64,000 nucleotides of DNA, taken from the NCBI RefSeq assembly GCF_014654365.1, contig NZ_BNAY01000006.1, positions 480,979-544,978 on the forward strand, read 5' to 3'. This document shows positions 16,000-25,492 of this stretch, piece after piece; within the stretch, counting starts at the first letter, position 1, and each line of letters opens with the position of its first letter. The notes below the pieces were generated by a model. That model saw only the letters and a program-made list of their open reading frames with translations, had not been told where the DNA came from and made no database searches. Source of the DNA: Amycolatopsis oliviviridis. GTDB taxonomy: Bacteria > Actinomycetota > Actinomycetes > Mycobacteriales > Pseudonocardiaceae. The translations under genes were made by a program, and so were the position numbers.

Positions 16000-17070
16000 T
16001 CACGCCTCCGCGTACTGGTTGGCGGCGACCCCGAGGCCGAGGTGGTCGCGCAGGGTGGTGCCGGTGTAGGCCTGCCGGAACACGCCCGCGGCCTGCAGCG
16101 CGGGGACGGTCTCGGCGGTGAAGAGCGCCAGGTCGTCGGGCAGGACCGCGGGCCGGATGTGGAAGCCGTCGAGGTTCGCCGACGCCGCGATGCGGGGCAG
16201 TTCGGTGGCGAGGTCGGCGGGAGTGCCGGTGAAACTCAGGCCCGTCGGGAAGGGCGCGTAGGCCTCCAATGCGTGACGGCGGTCGATGGCCGCCTGTTCG
16301 GTCTCGGCGAGCACGATCGAGAGGCCGGCCAGGAGTTTGGCGTCCGGGAAGCGCTCGCGGGCGTCGCGGATCTCGTCGATCAGGACGACGTCGGCGCCGT
16401 GCGCGTAGGGCGAGTCGCCGTAGACGGCGGTGATGGGATGCCCCTGCGGCGGGCGCGGCGTGATCGAAGGTCCCTTGATGCTGAAGAAGCGGCCTTCGAA
16501 GTCGACGTAGTGCAGTTTTTCGCGGTCGATGAAGCGGCCGGTCGGCTCGTCGCGGATGATCGCGCCGTCCTCCCAGCTGTCCCAGAGGCGCGCGAGGACG
16601 TCGACGACCTCGGCGTTCTCCGCTTCGGCGTCCACCTCGGACGGCAGCGTGCGCCTGCCGAAGTGCGCGACCTCGGCTTCGGTGCGCGAAGGCACCGCGA
16701 GGACGCCTGCGCGGCCGCGGCTCGCGAAGTCGAGCGAAGCGACGGCCGTCGAGATGTGGAACGGTTCGGTGTGGGTGGTGGTGACCGTCGGGACGAGGCC
16801 GATCCCGCTGGTCACGGGGGCGATCGCGGCGAAGGTCAGCAGGGCGTCGAGACGTCCTCGGACGACCTCCTCGCCCCCGGGCTGGAGCGCGAGGGTGTAG
16901 TCGAGGGTGACGAAGTCGAGCGAAGCCGCTTCGGCGAGCTTCGCGTGGGCTAGGTAGTGAGCGGCGGTGAACAACGCGGCCGGGTGGACGTCGGACACCC
17001 GCCAGGCGGCCGGATGCTGCCCGGCCCCGTCGAGCGCGACCCCGAGGTGCAACTGCTGTGCGGAACCCAT
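16000..17070 (-). CDS. LLM-class flavin-dependent oxidoreductase
   Basis: 356 residues with the bacterial-luciferase barrel pattern (LAEAASLDFVTLDYTLAL, GIGLVPTVTTTHTEPFH, VASLDFASRGRAGVLAVPS). It ends in GVFRQAYTGTTLRDHL, close to the tail of the following gene, to which it is coupled by a 3-bp gap. It belongs to the same wider group as NtaA/SnaA enzymes but is shorter, lacking part of the insertion. Likely the two form one catabolic unit with an FMN reductase encoded elsewhere. Substrate unknown. Confidence 0.8.
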   Translation of the reverse strand: MGSAQQLHLGVALDGAGQHPAAWRVSDVHPAALFTAAHYLAHAKLAEAASLDFVTLDYTLALQPGGEEVVRGRLDALLTFAAIAPVTSGIGLVPTVTTTHTEPFHISTAVASLDFASRGRAGVLAVPSRTEAEVAHFGRRTLPSEVDAEAENAEVVDVLARLWDSWEDGAIIRDEPTGRFIDREKLHYVDFEGRFFSIKGPSITPRPPQGHPITAVYGDSPYAHGADVVLIDEIRDARERFPDAKLLAGLSIVLAETEQAAIDRRHALEAYAPFPTGLSFTGTPADLATELPRIAASANLDGFHIRPAVLPDDLALFTAETVPALQAAGVFRQAYTGTTLRDHLGLGVAANQYAEA

Positions 17071-17126
17071 GCCCGGGGAACCCGCTGGCCCGCCCCTCGA
17101 TTCCGGCTCCCACGAGGTGAGACGTC

Positions 17127-17227
17127 GCGTTTAGCCCCCTAATCGCGATCCCGGCACCGACCTGCGTTTAGCCCCCTAATCGCGATCCCGGCACCGACCT
17201 GCGTTTAGCCCCCTAATCGTGATCCGG
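17127..17227. repeat. Tandem 37-bp repeat, 2.7 copies
   Basis: Two identical 37-bp units (17127-17163 and 17164-17200) are followed by a partial third (17201-17227) with one change. Each unit starts GCGTTTAGCCCCCTAATCGC, a degenerate palindrome of the same kind as the hairpins at 23977-24061. It lies between the minus-strand LLM gene's start and the htpX stop, so it is upstream of one gene and downstream of the other. No CRISPR-like spacers are present. Confidence 0.9.
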
Positions 17228-17243
17228 TGGGGGTGGGCGCAGG

Positions 17244-18110
17244 TCAGAAGGGGTGGCGCGCCATTTCTTCCAGGCGCCGGATGCGTTCGGCGATGGGCGG
17301 GTGGGTCGAGAAGAGCTTCGAGAGGCCCTCGCCCGGACGGAACGGGTTCGCGATCATCAGGTGCGACTGCGAGACCAGCTTCGGCTCCGGAACGAGCGGG
17401 GCCGCGCGCGTGCCTTGGTCGAGTTTCCGCAGCGCGGACGCCAGCCCGAGCGGGTCGCCGGTGAGTTCCGCGCCCGACGCGTCGGCCTGGTATTCCCGCG
17501 ACCGGCTCACCCCGAGCTTCACGACGGCGGCCGCGATCGGCCCGATCAGCACCAGGAGCAACGCGACCAGCGGGCTGTCGCCGTCCTCGCGGTTGCCGCC
17601 GCCGAAGACGCTCGCGAACATCGCGATGTTGGCGATCACGCTGATCACGCTCGCCAGCGCGCCCGCGACGCACGAGATGAGGATGTCGCGGTTGTAGACA
17701 TGGGACAGTTCGTGCCCGAGCACCGCCCGCAGCTCGCGCTCGTCGAGCAGGTCGAGGATGCCGGTGGTGCAGCACACCGCCGCGTGCCGGGGGCTGCGGC
17801 CGGTGGCGAAGGCGTTCGGGGCCTGGGTGGGGCTGATGTAGAGCCTCGGCATCGGCTGACGCGCCGTTGTCGCCAGTTCGCGCACGATCCGGTACATCGC
17901 CGGCTGCTCGGCCTCGGAAACCGGCCGCGCTCGCATGGCCCGCAGGGCCAGCTTGTCGGAGTTGAAATAGGCGTACGCGTTGACGCCGAGTGCCACCACC
18001 AGGCCGATGACCAGCGCGCCCCGCCCGAAGAAGCCGCTGATCCCGACGATGAGCGCGGACAGCACGCCGAGCAGGACGACGGTCTTCAGCCCGTTCTGGT
18101 GTTTGTGCAC
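17244..18110 (-). CDS. htpX: HtpX-like M48 zinc metalloprotease
   Basis: 288 residues, the family's normal length. Two N-terminal membrane helices (about 9-28 and 32-49) are followed by the zinc motif HELSH (His133, Glu134, His137), a second hydrophobic hairpin (LISCVAGALASVISVIANIA, LLLVLIGPIAAAVVKL) and the third ligand in SREYQADASGAEL. HtpX degrades damaged membrane proteins, with the active site facing the cytoplasm. It stands alone. Identification is secure; induction by stress is known for the family, but no regulatory site is evident here. Confidence 0.93.
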   Translation of the reverse strand: MHKHQNGLKTVVLLGVLSALIVGISGFFGRGALVIGLVVALGVNAYAYFNSDKLALRAMRARPVSEAEQPAMYRIVRELATTARQPMPRLYISPTQAPNAFATGRSPRHAAVCCTTGILDLLDERELRAVLGHELSHVYNRDILISCVAGALASVISVIANIAMFASVFGGGNREDGDSPLVALLLVLIGPIAAAVVKLGVSRSREYQADASGAELTGDPLGLASALRKLDQGTRAAPLVPEPKLVSQSHLMIANPFRPGEGLSKLFSTHPPIAERIRRLEEMARHPF

Positions 18111-18246
18111 GGCGTCCTGCTCCTCTCTTTCTCCGGGATTGGGGGGTTACTCATCGGAAACAACGCGATCGGGGGACGCGAAGTTCCTTCGCGTGCCCGG
18201 ATCCCGGGTTATCGTCGAACCCCGGAACGATCATGGGGAGGCGCCC

Positions 18247-19215
18247 GTGCGAGGACCCGAACTGAGCCGCCGAGCCCTGCTCACGCTGGCCGCGGCCGGC
18301 GCTTCCGCGGTCGTTTTCGCGCCGTCGTCCAGAGCAGAGAAGGTGCTCGTCATCGAGGTCGGGGGCGCCCCGGATGCGGTCGCGGTGAATTCCGTCACCG
18401 GCTTCGCCTACGTCTCGGACCCGGCCACCGGCACGGTCGTCGTCCTCGACTCGCGGAGCGGCACCGTCGGCGACGTGATCCCGGTCGGCGGCGAGCCCGC
18501 CGGGCTGGCCGTGGACACCGTGACCAACCGGGTCTACGTCGCCAACCCGCCCGGCGGGACGGTCCTCGTCATCGACGGCCTGCGCAACGAGGTCGTCAGC
18601 GTGGTGCCCGCCGGTCCGGGCGCGTCCGATGTCGACGTCGACGAGCAGGCGAACCGCGCGTACGCGGTCAGCGATCTCACCGGGACACTCGCCGTCATCG
18701 ACGGCGTCGGCTGCCGCATGCTGAGCCTCGTCCCCGGCCCCACGCGGTCGCTGGCGGCGACGGCGGTCGACAGCGGACGCAAGCTCGCGTACTGCACCAG
18801 CCCGGACACGGACTCGCTGGAGGTCTACGACATCGGCGCTGCGAAGTTCACCGGCGGGATCCCGGTCGGACAGTCCCCGACCGGGGTCGCCGTACACCGG
18901 CCGTCCGGGACGGTGTTCGTCGCGAATTCGGCGATCCACCATCTGTCCGTTGTGGACGGCGGTGCGCGCAAGGAGAAAGCGACCGTGCTGCTGCGCTCGG
19001 AATCGTCGGCGGTCGCGGTCCACGAAGGATCGAACACCGTCTACGCCAACGGAGGCCCCAACGGGGTCGCCAGGATCGACGGCGTCACGAGCCTGCTCAC
19101 CGGTGACCTGTCACTCGGCGTGAACCCCGGCGCGGTCGCGATCGACCAGCGCACCAAAACGGTGTACGTGACGGATCCCTTGCGCGGCAGGGTTTCCTTG
19201 ATCAGGGATTTTTGA
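18247..19215 (+). CDS. Secreted YVTN-family beta-propeller protein
   Basis: 322 residues from the GTG at 18247, with GGGAGG seven bases upstream; an in-frame extension to 17980 runs antisense through htpX and was rejected. The N terminus is a Tat-like signal (LSRRALLTLAAAGASAVVF). The mature part is a series of about seven blades, each with the pattern VAVNSVTGFAYVSDPATGTV (e.g. LAVDTVTNRVYVANPPGG, VAVHRPSGTVFVANSAIHH), typical of YVTN/lactonase-like surface proteins. Function unknown; such proteins are often extracytoplasmic binding or lactonase proteins. Confidence 0.8.
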   Translation: MRGPELSRRALLTLAAAGASAVVFAPSSRAEKVLVIEVGGAPDAVAVNSVTGFAYVSDPATGTVVVLDSRSGTVGDVIPVGGEPAGLAVDTVTNRVYVANPPGGTVLVIDGLRNEVVSVVPAGPGASDVDVDEQANRAYAVSDLTGTLAVIDGVGCRMLSLVPGPTRSLAATAVDSGRKLAYCTSPDTDSLEVYDIGAAKFTGGIPVGQSPTGVAVHRPSGTVFVANSAIHHLSVVDGGARKEKATVLLRSESSAVAVHEGSNTVYANGGPNGVARIDGVTSLLTGDLSLGVNPGAVAIDQRTKTVYVTDPLRGRVSLIRDF

Positions 19216-19254
19216 GTTCTCACGTGGAGTAACTCCGGGTATACCGTCGATGAC

Positions 19255-20127
19255 ATGAAACTCGGTTTGCAGATCCCGGACCTCACATGGCCGAACGGGG
19301 CGAGCGCGCTGGGCGCCGAACTGGCGGCCGTCGCCAGGAAGGCCGACGAAGCAGGCTTCGACTCCATCGCCTTGATGGACCACTTCTTCCAGATCTCGGT
19401 GGTCGGCCCACCCGAGAACGACATGATCGAGGCCTACACGGCGCTCGGTTTCCTCGCCGCACACACCGAACGCGCGAAACTGCTCACCGTCGTCACCGGT
19501 GTGCACTATCGCGAGCCCGGGCTGCTGGCGAAGGCCATTACGACGCTCGACGTCCTTTCCGGCGGCCGCGCCATTCTCGGGATCGGCGCGGGCTGGAACG
19601 AAGAGGAATCGCGCGGGCTCGGCTTCCCCTTCCCGTCCACCGCGGAGCGATTCGAGCGGCTGGAAGAGACGCTGCGGTACATCCGGCAGATGTGGAGTGA
19701 CGACGACGGTCCCTTCCAGGGCAAGCATTATCAGGCCGAAAGGCTGCTGAACGTGCCGCAGGCGCTGTCGAAACCCCATCCGCCGATCATGATCGGGGGC
19801 AGCGGGGAAAAGAAGACGCTACGGTTCGTCGCGAAATACGGCGACATGTGCAATCTCTTCAACGGCCCGGACCTCGAACGCAAACTCGACGTGCTCAAGC
19901 AGCACTGCGAAAACGAGGGCCGCGACTACGCCGAGATCACCAAGACCGTCTATCACACCTTCGACATCGGGCCGAAGGGCGAGAAGACCGGCGAACTGAA
20001 CGACGCGCTCGGCAAGCTGGCCGAACTCGGCGTCGACGTCGCGATCGGGTCCATTCCCGGGCTGCCCGACCTCGACCTCGTCGAGAAGATCGGCGGAGAG
20101 GTCATCCCGGTCGCGGAAAAGCTCTGA
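19255..20127 (+). CDS. LLM-class F420-dependent oxidoreductase
   Basis: 290 residues. MKLGLQIPDLTWPNG, the MDHFFQ segment, VTGVHYREPGLLAK and LSGGRAILGIGAGWNEEE are typical of actinobacterial F420-dependent LLM enzymes. These use the deazaflavin cofactor F420 to reduce or oxidise varied small molecules. No partner gene is obvious; the next gene (BtrH_N protein) is 42 bp downstream and may be cotranscribed. Substrate cannot be assigned. Confidence 0.85.
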   Translation: MKLGLQIPDLTWPNGASALGAELAAVARKADEAGFDSIALMDHFFQISVVGPPENDMIEAYTALGFLAAHTERAKLLTVVTGVHYREPGLLAKAITTLDVLSGGRAILGIGAGWNEEESRGLGFPFPSTAERFERLEETLRYIRQMWSDDDGPFQGKHYQAERLLNVPQALSKPHPPIMIGGSGEKKTLRFVAKYGDMCNLFNGPDLERKLDVLKQHCENEGRDYAEITKTVYHTFDIGPKGEKTGELNDALGKLAELGVDVAIGSIPGLPDLDLVEKIGGEVIPVAEKL

Positions 20128-20169
20128 CCGGCACTCGCCCACCCCGTCGCCCGCGGGCATGATGGCGGG

Positions 20170-21357
20170 GTGAGCGAGTACGTATTGCGCGGCGGACTGC
20201 AACCGGACGTCTCGGCCGTGGCCGCCGTACTGGCGCACCACGGTGTCGAAGGGCCGGACGGGCAAGCGCCCGGTGAGGCGCTGGTGTTCGCCGTCTCCGG
20301 CGGCATCGGGGCCGGCTACATCCTGTGGGACTTCGCGCACGAGACGACGTCGAAGATCGTGTTCGGTTTCCGGGCGCGCTGGCAGTACCCGCGGGAATGG
20401 CTGAAGTCCACAGTGGATCGTCTCGGCCTCGACGCCGACATCCACACCACCGGCGGCAAACGCGCGGCGGGGAAACGGCTCACCGCCGACCTCGAAGCGG
20501 GGCGGCCGGTGATCGTCCTGCCCGACCGCGAGTCGCTCGGCTACTGGCACCTGCCGCCGGAGCTGTCCGGCGGTGGCGGCCACTTCGTCGTCGCGTACGG
20601 CGAAGAGGACGGCCGCGTGCTCGTCGACGACCGGAACCTCGCACCGCTGACCGTCGACCGGAAGACGTTCGACGCCGCGCGCGGCCGGGTGGGCTCGTAC
20701 AAGAACCTGCTCGCGACGATCGCGCCCGGCGAGGTCCCCGACTGGCGGGCGGCCGTGCGCGACGGCCTCACGGACTGCGCGCGGAACCTGTCGGAGCCGT
20801 CGAAGTCGTTCTCGCTCCCCGCCTGGGGACGTTGGGCGAAGGCGATGACCGACGAACGTGACCCGAAGGGCTGGCCGCGCGCGTTCGGCGAGCGGCGCGG
20901 GCTCGTCGGAGCGCTGTTCGACGTCTGGGAGAACGTCACCCCGGCCGGTATGGAGGGCGGGCACCTGCGCGGGCTGTTCGCCGACGCGCTCACCGAGGCC
21001 TCCGGCCTGCTCGAACTCGACGAGCTGGCCGAGCAGGCCTCGACGTGGCGCGGGATCGCCGAACGCTGGGCCGAACTGGCCGAGGCCGCCGTCCCGGCGT
21101 CGACGGCGGAGTTCGGCTGGGTGCGCGGGCTGGTCAGCGCGGTGTCGGCGGGTGTCCGCGAGGGCGACGCGGGGCAGGACGCGGCCGCGGAGGCCGGTGC
21201 GGAGATGTGGAAACTGCGCGCGCACTACAACGACGAAACGCCGTTCACCGACGTCGAGGCCCGCGAACTCTTCGCCACGATGGGCACGATGATCAAGGAC
21301 ATCCACACCGCCGAGACCGCCGCGATCCGCGAGCTTTCCGAAACCCTGATGGAGTGA
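20170..21357 (+). CDS. BtrH_N/DUF4872 domain protein
   Basis: 395 residues from a GTG at 20170. The first 180 residues match BtrH N-terminal-type domains (FAVSGGIGAGYILW, then GRPVIVLPDRESLGYWHLP and HFVVAYGEEDGRVLVDD), a cysteine-peptidase-like fold; in butirosin synthesis BtrH transfers an acyl group to the aminoglycoside. The usual nucleophile region carries Gly/Ser here rather than an obvious Cys, so activity is doubtful. The C-terminal helical part matches DUF4872. No antibiotic genes adjoin it. A peptide- or acyl-handling role is inference only. Confidence 0.65.
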   Translation: MSEYVLRGGLQPDVSAVAAVLAHHGVEGPDGQAPGEALVFAVSGGIGAGYILWDFAHETTSKIVFGFRARWQYPREWLKSTVDRLGLDADIHTTGGKRAAGKRLTADLEAGRPVIVLPDRESLGYWHLPPELSGGGGHFVVAYGEEDGRVLVDDRNLAPLTVDRKTFDAARGRVGSYKNLLATIAPGEVPDWRAAVRDGLTDCARNLSEPSKSFSLPAWGRWAKAMTDERDPKGWPRAFGERRGLVGALFDVWENVTPAGMEGGHLRGLFADALTEASGLLELDELAEQASTWRGIAERWAELAEAAVPASTAEFGWVRGLVSAVSAGVREGDAGQDAAAEAGAEMWKLRAHYNDETPFTDVEARELFATMGTMIKDIHTAETAAIRELSETLME

Positions 21358-21366
21358 ACCGGGCCG

Positions 21367-21891
21367 GTGTCCGTTGCGCCGCGCGGCCGGAACACCGCGC
21401 GATCGTTGAAGATCCACATCGTGCACGCACATCCGCTGGGGACGACCAGTGCGAGTCCCGCTTCCGAGATCCACCTCTACCGTCATCGCCTGCGTGTCAC
21501 CGACCTGGACTACCTCGGTCACGTCGGGAACGTGCGACTGCTGGACTACCTCCAGGAAGCCCAGGTCGCGATGCTCGACCCACGACGTGAGCGGGTCTTC
21601 CGGACGAAGGGACCGACCTATCTGATCGCGAAGCACAACGTCAGCTACCTGCGCAGGCTGACGTTCCGCGACAACCCCGTCGAGGTGGAGACCGTGGTCG
21701 GCCGGATCGGGACCTGCGACGTCGTGGTGAACAGCAGGCTGCGCGACGAGAAGGCCGTCTACGCGCGCTGCCGCACCATCTGGGTCGCGTGCACCCTTCC
21801 CGAAGGCGGCACGCGGCGCCTCGACGACGAGGAACGCGAGCGGCTGGCGCGGTTCAGCGGGACGATCGACGAGATCCCCGCCGCCCGCTGA
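21367..21891 (+). CDS. 4HBT-type acyl-CoA thioesterase
   Basis: 174 residues as given from a GTG at 21367; a GTG at 21421 would give a shorter and perhaps truer start. The hot-dog fold begins at HLYRHRLRVTDLDYLGHVGN, with the Asp and His of the DxDxxGHVxN motif used by 4-hydroxybenzoyl-CoA-type thioesterases, and continues NVSYLRRLTFRD. It would hydrolyse an acyl-CoA in the cytoplasm. It lies 9 bp after the BtrH_N gene and may share its transcript. Confidence 0.75.
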   Translation: MSVAPRGRNTARSLKIHIVHAHPLGTTSASPASEIHLYRHRLRVTDLDYLGHVGNVRLLDYLQEAQVAMLDPRRERVFRTKGPTYLIAKHNVSYLRRLTFRDNPVEVETVVGRIGTCDVVVNSRLRDEKAVYARCRTIWVACTLPEGGTRRLDDEERERLARFSGTIDEIPAAR

Positions 21892-22031
21892 ATCGGGTTT
21901 TTAACCGTTTATGCTCCATTTCCCGCATCATCGGAAAACCGCTGGGCCGTTCAGCGGCTGATCATCGGGCTTTTCGGCCGGTACCTTCGGAAGACCTCTC
22001 TCTCCCCTGCTGAGTTCCCCGGAGGTATTTC

Positions 22032-23957
22032 ATGCCGAGGCCGAAGTCTGTCCGCTTCCTCGCGCCCCTGGTCGGCGCGATGCTCCTGACGAGCGGGGTG
22101 GCCGCCGCCGCCCCCACCCCCGAAGACCCCCAGTTCATCCGCCTGGCCAGCAGGACCTTCGATCCGCTCACCCAGCGGGCCGCCGTGAGCCAGGACTGGA
22201 AGGGCGCGTATCTGCTCCAGGTCCGGAACGCGCTGACCGACGCGCAGCGAGGGCAATTGCGCGCGCTCGGCGTGCGAATCGGCACCTACATTCCCGATTT
22301 CGCTTACGTGGTCCGGCTCAAGCCGGAGAACCGCGAATCGGTCGCGAAATTGAATTTCGTCCGCTGGCTCGGCGAATACCGGCCGGAGGACAAGACGGAA
22401 ATCTCGATGGCCGGGACGGGCGGCTATCTGGTGACGCTGGTCGAATCGGACGCGCGGGATCAGCGCGCGGTGGCCGAGCGGATCCTGCGGCTCGGCGGCG
22501 GCATCGAGGCGATCTCGCAGAGCGGCCAGCACATCGTCGCCACCCTCGGCGCCGGCCAGGTCGCGACCGTGGCGCAGGGCGCCGAGGTGCTCGCGGTCGG
22601 CGCGATCACCGCGCCCGGGACCGATATGGCCAACGCCAGGGAGAGCGGGGGCGCGAACTACATCGAGAGTGTCGGCGGCTACCGCGGTCAGGGCGTGCGC
22701 GGCGAGGTGATGGACGGCGGGCTGCGCGCCACGCACCAGGAGTTCAAGGCCCGGCCGACCGTGCTGCACGGCTCGAACTCCACCGACACCAGCCACGGCA
22801 CCTCGACCTACGGGGAGATCTTCGCCTCCGGGGTGAGCGCGCCGCGGCGCGGCCTGCTGCCCGAGGGCCAGGGCATCTTCGCCACCTATAACAAGCCGGA
22901 CCGCTACGCGCACACGAAGGAACTGGTCGACGCGAACGGCAAGTACCGCGCGGTGTTCCAGAGCAACAGCTGGGGCGGCGGGCTGACGACGTCCTACACC
23001 TCGGTCTCGGCCGAGCTCGACAAGATCGTCTTCGACCTCGACCTGCTGATCTGCCAGTCTCAGAGCAACGCGGGGACCACGCAGTCGCGGCCGCAGGCCT
23101 GGTCGAAGAACGTGCTGTCGGTCGGCGGGCAGTACCACTACAACACGCTGAGCCGCACCGACGACAAGTGGAGCGGCGGCGCCAGCGTCGGCCCGGCCGC
23201 CGACGGCCGGATCAAACCGGAGCTGTCGAACTATTACGACAAGATCGACACCACGTCCTCGGGCAGTGACACCTCGTACACGACGTCGTTCGGCGGCACG
23301 AGCGGCGCGACCCCGATCACCTGCGGGAACGCCGGTCTGCTGTTCCAGATGTGGGCCGACGGCGTGTTCGACGGCGGCCCCGGCAAGGGGCGCGACGTCT
23401 TCACGAGCCGCCCGCACGCCTCGACCGCGAAGGCGCTGCTGATCAACGGGGCCGACCAGTTCGCGTTCAGCGGCACCTCGCACGACATGACCCGCACGCA
23501 CCAGGGCTGGGGCACCGCGAACGTCCGGTACCTGCACGAACAGGCCAAGGCGAACGGGTGGAAGCTGCCGGTGCTGGTCAACGAGACGGATCTGCTGGCC
23601 ACCGGGCAGTCCAAGAAGTACACGGTCGCGGTGAACGGGTCGAAGCAGTTCAAGGCGACGCTGGCCTACACCGACCCCGCGGGCTCGCCGAGCGCGTCGG
23701 TCGCCAGGGTCAACGACCTGACACTGAAAGTCACCGCTCCGAATGGGACCGTCTACTACGGCAACAACGGGCTGAAGGCCGGCAACTTCTCGACCTCGGG
23801 CGGGTCGCCGAACACCGTCGACACGGTGGAGAACGTCATCCTGGAGAAGCCCGCGGCCGGGACGTGGACGGTGGAGGTCGTGGCGACGCAGGTCAACGCC
23901 GACGGGCACCCGGAAACGTCGGCGACCGACGCGGACTACGCGCTGGTGGTTTCTTGA
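22032..23957 (+). CDS. Secreted S8 (subtilisin-like) serine protease
   Basis: 641 residues with a Sec signal peptide ending VAAAA (about 1-27). The catalytic triad is visible: Asp228 in GEVMDGG, His255 in TDTSHGTST and Ser424 in FGGTSGATP, with the oxyanion Asn346 in SNAG. The long region before the Asp is a propeptide. The C-terminal 130 residues form a jelly-roll P-type domain (NDLTLKVTAPNGTVYYGN). GGAGG lies ahead of the start. It stands alone, upstream of the hairpin repeats and the polysaccharide operon. Confidence 0.9.
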   Translation: MPRPKSVRFLAPLVGAMLLTSGVAAAAPTPEDPQFIRLASRTFDPLTQRAAVSQDWKGAYLLQVRNALTDAQRGQLRALGVRIGTYIPDFAYVVRLKPENRESVAKLNFVRWLGEYRPEDKTEISMAGTGGYLVTLVESDARDQRAVAERILRLGGGIEAISQSGQHIVATLGAGQVATVAQGAEVLAVGAITAPGTDMANARESGGANYIESVGGYRGQGVRGEVMDGGLRATHQEFKARPTVLHGSNSTDTSHGTSTYGEIFASGVSAPRRGLLPEGQGIFATYNKPDRYAHTKELVDANGKYRAVFQSNSWGGGLTTSYTSVSAELDKIVFDLDLLICQSQSNAGTTQSRPQAWSKNVLSVGGQYHYNTLSRTDDKWSGGASVGPAADGRIKPELSNYYDKIDTTSSGSDTSYTTSFGGTSGATPITCGNAGLLFQMWADGVFDGGPGKGRDVFTSRPHASTAKALLINGADQFAFSGTSHDMTRTHQGWGTANVRYLHEQAKANGWKLPVLVNETDLLATGQSKKYTVAVNGSKQFKATLAYTDPAGSPSASVARVNDLTLKVTAPNGTVYYGNNGLKAGNFSTSGGSPNTVDTVENVILEKPAAGTWTVEVVATQVNADGHPETSATDADYALVVS

Positions 23958-23976
23958 CGATGTGAGCGGCGCCACT

Positions 23977-24061
23977 GGCCACTTCGCGTTTAGCCCGCTA
24001 ACCGCGAAGTGGCCGGGTTCCGTGAATGCGCGGATCGCGTTTAGCGGGCTAAACGCGATCC
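23977..24061. repeat. Two adjacent palindromes with GTTTAGC/GCTAAAC cores
   Basis: The first hairpin (23977-24014) has 18-bp arms with one mismatch around CC; the second (24032-24061) has perfect 14-bp arms around GG. Both have the inner core GTTTAGC...GCTAA(A/C)C, the same core as the 37-bp tandem repeat at 17127-17227. They follow the protease gene and may end its transcript, but their shared core with a non-terminator position elsewhere suggests a dispersed palindromic repeat family. Confidence 0.85.
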
Positions 24062-24256
24062 GGAGGGGTCTGGAATCACCCTCGGTCACGGCCCTTCCGA
24101 GATGCCCGCGCCCGGATGGCGGAGGCACGTGCGCCGATGGACGAGACGTCAGGTTTCGGTTTCGAGACGGAAACGGGAGAGCCAGGAAAGGCCTGTAACG
24201 AGGTGGCCCGAGGTGCCGACGTCTGGGATACGTGACGCGAGCCAAGGAGCCTCTCG

Positions 24257-25492
24257 ATGACCACCTGCCGACTCTGCGGATCGGCCCATCTCGCCAGCGT
24301 CGTCGACCTCGGGGCGACGCCGCCGTGCGAACGATTCCTGACCGCGGCCGGGCTCGCGGAACCGGAGCCGACCTATCCTCTGCACCTGCAGGTCTGCACC
24401 GAATGCTGGCTCGCCCAGATCCCGCCGCTGATCACCCCGGAAGAGACTTTCACCGAATACGCGTACTTCTCGTCGTATTCCGCCTCTTGGGTCGAACACG
24501 CCAAAACGTTCGTCGACGGCGCCGTCGGGCGACTCGGGCTCGATGAGTCCTCGTTCGTCGTCGAGGTCGCCAGCAACGACGGCTATCTGCTCAAACATGT
24601 TGTGGCGCAGCAGATCCGCTGTCTCGGCGTGGAACCTTCGGTGAACGTGGGCCAAGCCGCGCGTGACGCCGGGGTGCCGACGAAGACCGCCTTCCTCAGC
24701 CCCGAAAGCGGACGCGACGTCCGCGAGGAACACGGTCCCGCCGACCTCGTCGTGGCGAACAACGTTTACGCGCACATTCCGGACATCATCGGTTTCACGC
24801 ACGGGCTCCGCGCCCTCGTCGCCGATGACGGCTGGGTCAGCATCGAGGTCCAGCACCTGCTGACGCTGATCCAGGAGAACCAGTACGACACGATCTATCA
24901 CGAGCACTTCCAGTACTACACGGTGGAATCCGCGCGCCGGGCCCTCGCGCGCGGCGGATTGTCCGTTGTGGACGTCGAGCTCCTGCCCACCCACGGCGGT
25001 TCCATCCGGCTGTGGGCGCGCCCGGATGCCGTCGCCGGCGAACCGAGCGAGCGGATGATGCAGGTCCTCGACGCCGAGAAGGCGGCCGGACTGCACGAAA
25101 TGTCCGGCTACACCGAATTCTCCGAGCGGGTCACCAAGGTCCGGCTCGATCTGAACAAGTTCCTCACCGACGCGGCGCTCGAAGGCAAGACCGTCGTCGG
25201 CTACGGCGCCCCTGGCAAGGGCAACACGCTGCTGAACCACTGCGGCATCCGCCCGGACGTGCTGCGGTACACCGTCGACCGCAACCCGTACAAGCACGGC
25301 CGGTTCACCCCCGGCACCCGGATCCCGATCCTCCCGCCGGAGCGCATCGAAGCGGACCGGCCCGATTACGTGCTCGTCCTTCCGTGGAACCTCCGGAAGG
25401 AACTGACCGCCCAGTTGTCCTTTGTGGACGAATGGGGCGGGAAACTGGTCTTCCCCATCCCGCACCTGGAAATCGTCGAGGTGAAGTCGTGA
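24257..25492 (+). CDS. Sugar C-methyltransferase (zinc-binding, SAM-dependent)
   Basis: 411 residues behind AAGGAG. Three parts are visible: an N-terminal zinc site with two CxxC pairs (Cys4/Cys7 and Cys47/Cys50), a Rossmann SAM domain (FVVEVASNDGYLL, about 100-112), and a C-terminal Rossmann-like domain (KTVVGYGAPGKGNTLLN). This is the architecture of NDP-sugar C-methyltransferases such as TylC3 and NovU, which put a branch methyl on a 4-keto deoxysugar; YHEHFQYYT fits their active-site region. It is the first gene of the rightward polysaccharide operon and overlaps the next gene (GTGA). Confidence 0.88.
   Translation: MTTCRLCGSAHLASVVDLGATPPCERFLTAAGLAEPEPTYPLHLQVCTECWLAQIPPLITPEETFTEYAYFSSYSASWVEHAKTFVDGAVGRLGLDESSFVVEVASNDGYLLKHVVAQQIRCLGVEPSVNVGQAARDAGVPTKTAFLSPESGRDVREEHGPADLVVANNVYAHIPDIIGFTHGLRALVADDGWVSIEVQHLLTLIQENQYDTIYHEHFQYYTVESARRALARGGLSVVDVELLPTHGGSIRLWARPDAVAGEPSERMMQVLDAEKAAGLHEMSGYTEFSERVTKVRLDLNKFLTDAALEGKTVVGYGAPGKGNTLLNHCGIRPDVLRYTVDRNPYKHGRFTPGTRIPILPPERIEADRPDYVLVLPWNLRKELTAQLSFVDEWGGKLVFPIPHLEIVEVKS

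Noticed and set aside
17127..17227. Possible CRISPR array
   Set aside because: The 37-bp units are directly adjacent with no unique spacers, and no cas genes are nearby.
21951..24245. A 764-codon minus-strand frame
   Set aside because: It is antisense to the subtilisin gene, whose catalytic triad is intact, and has no recognisable domain.
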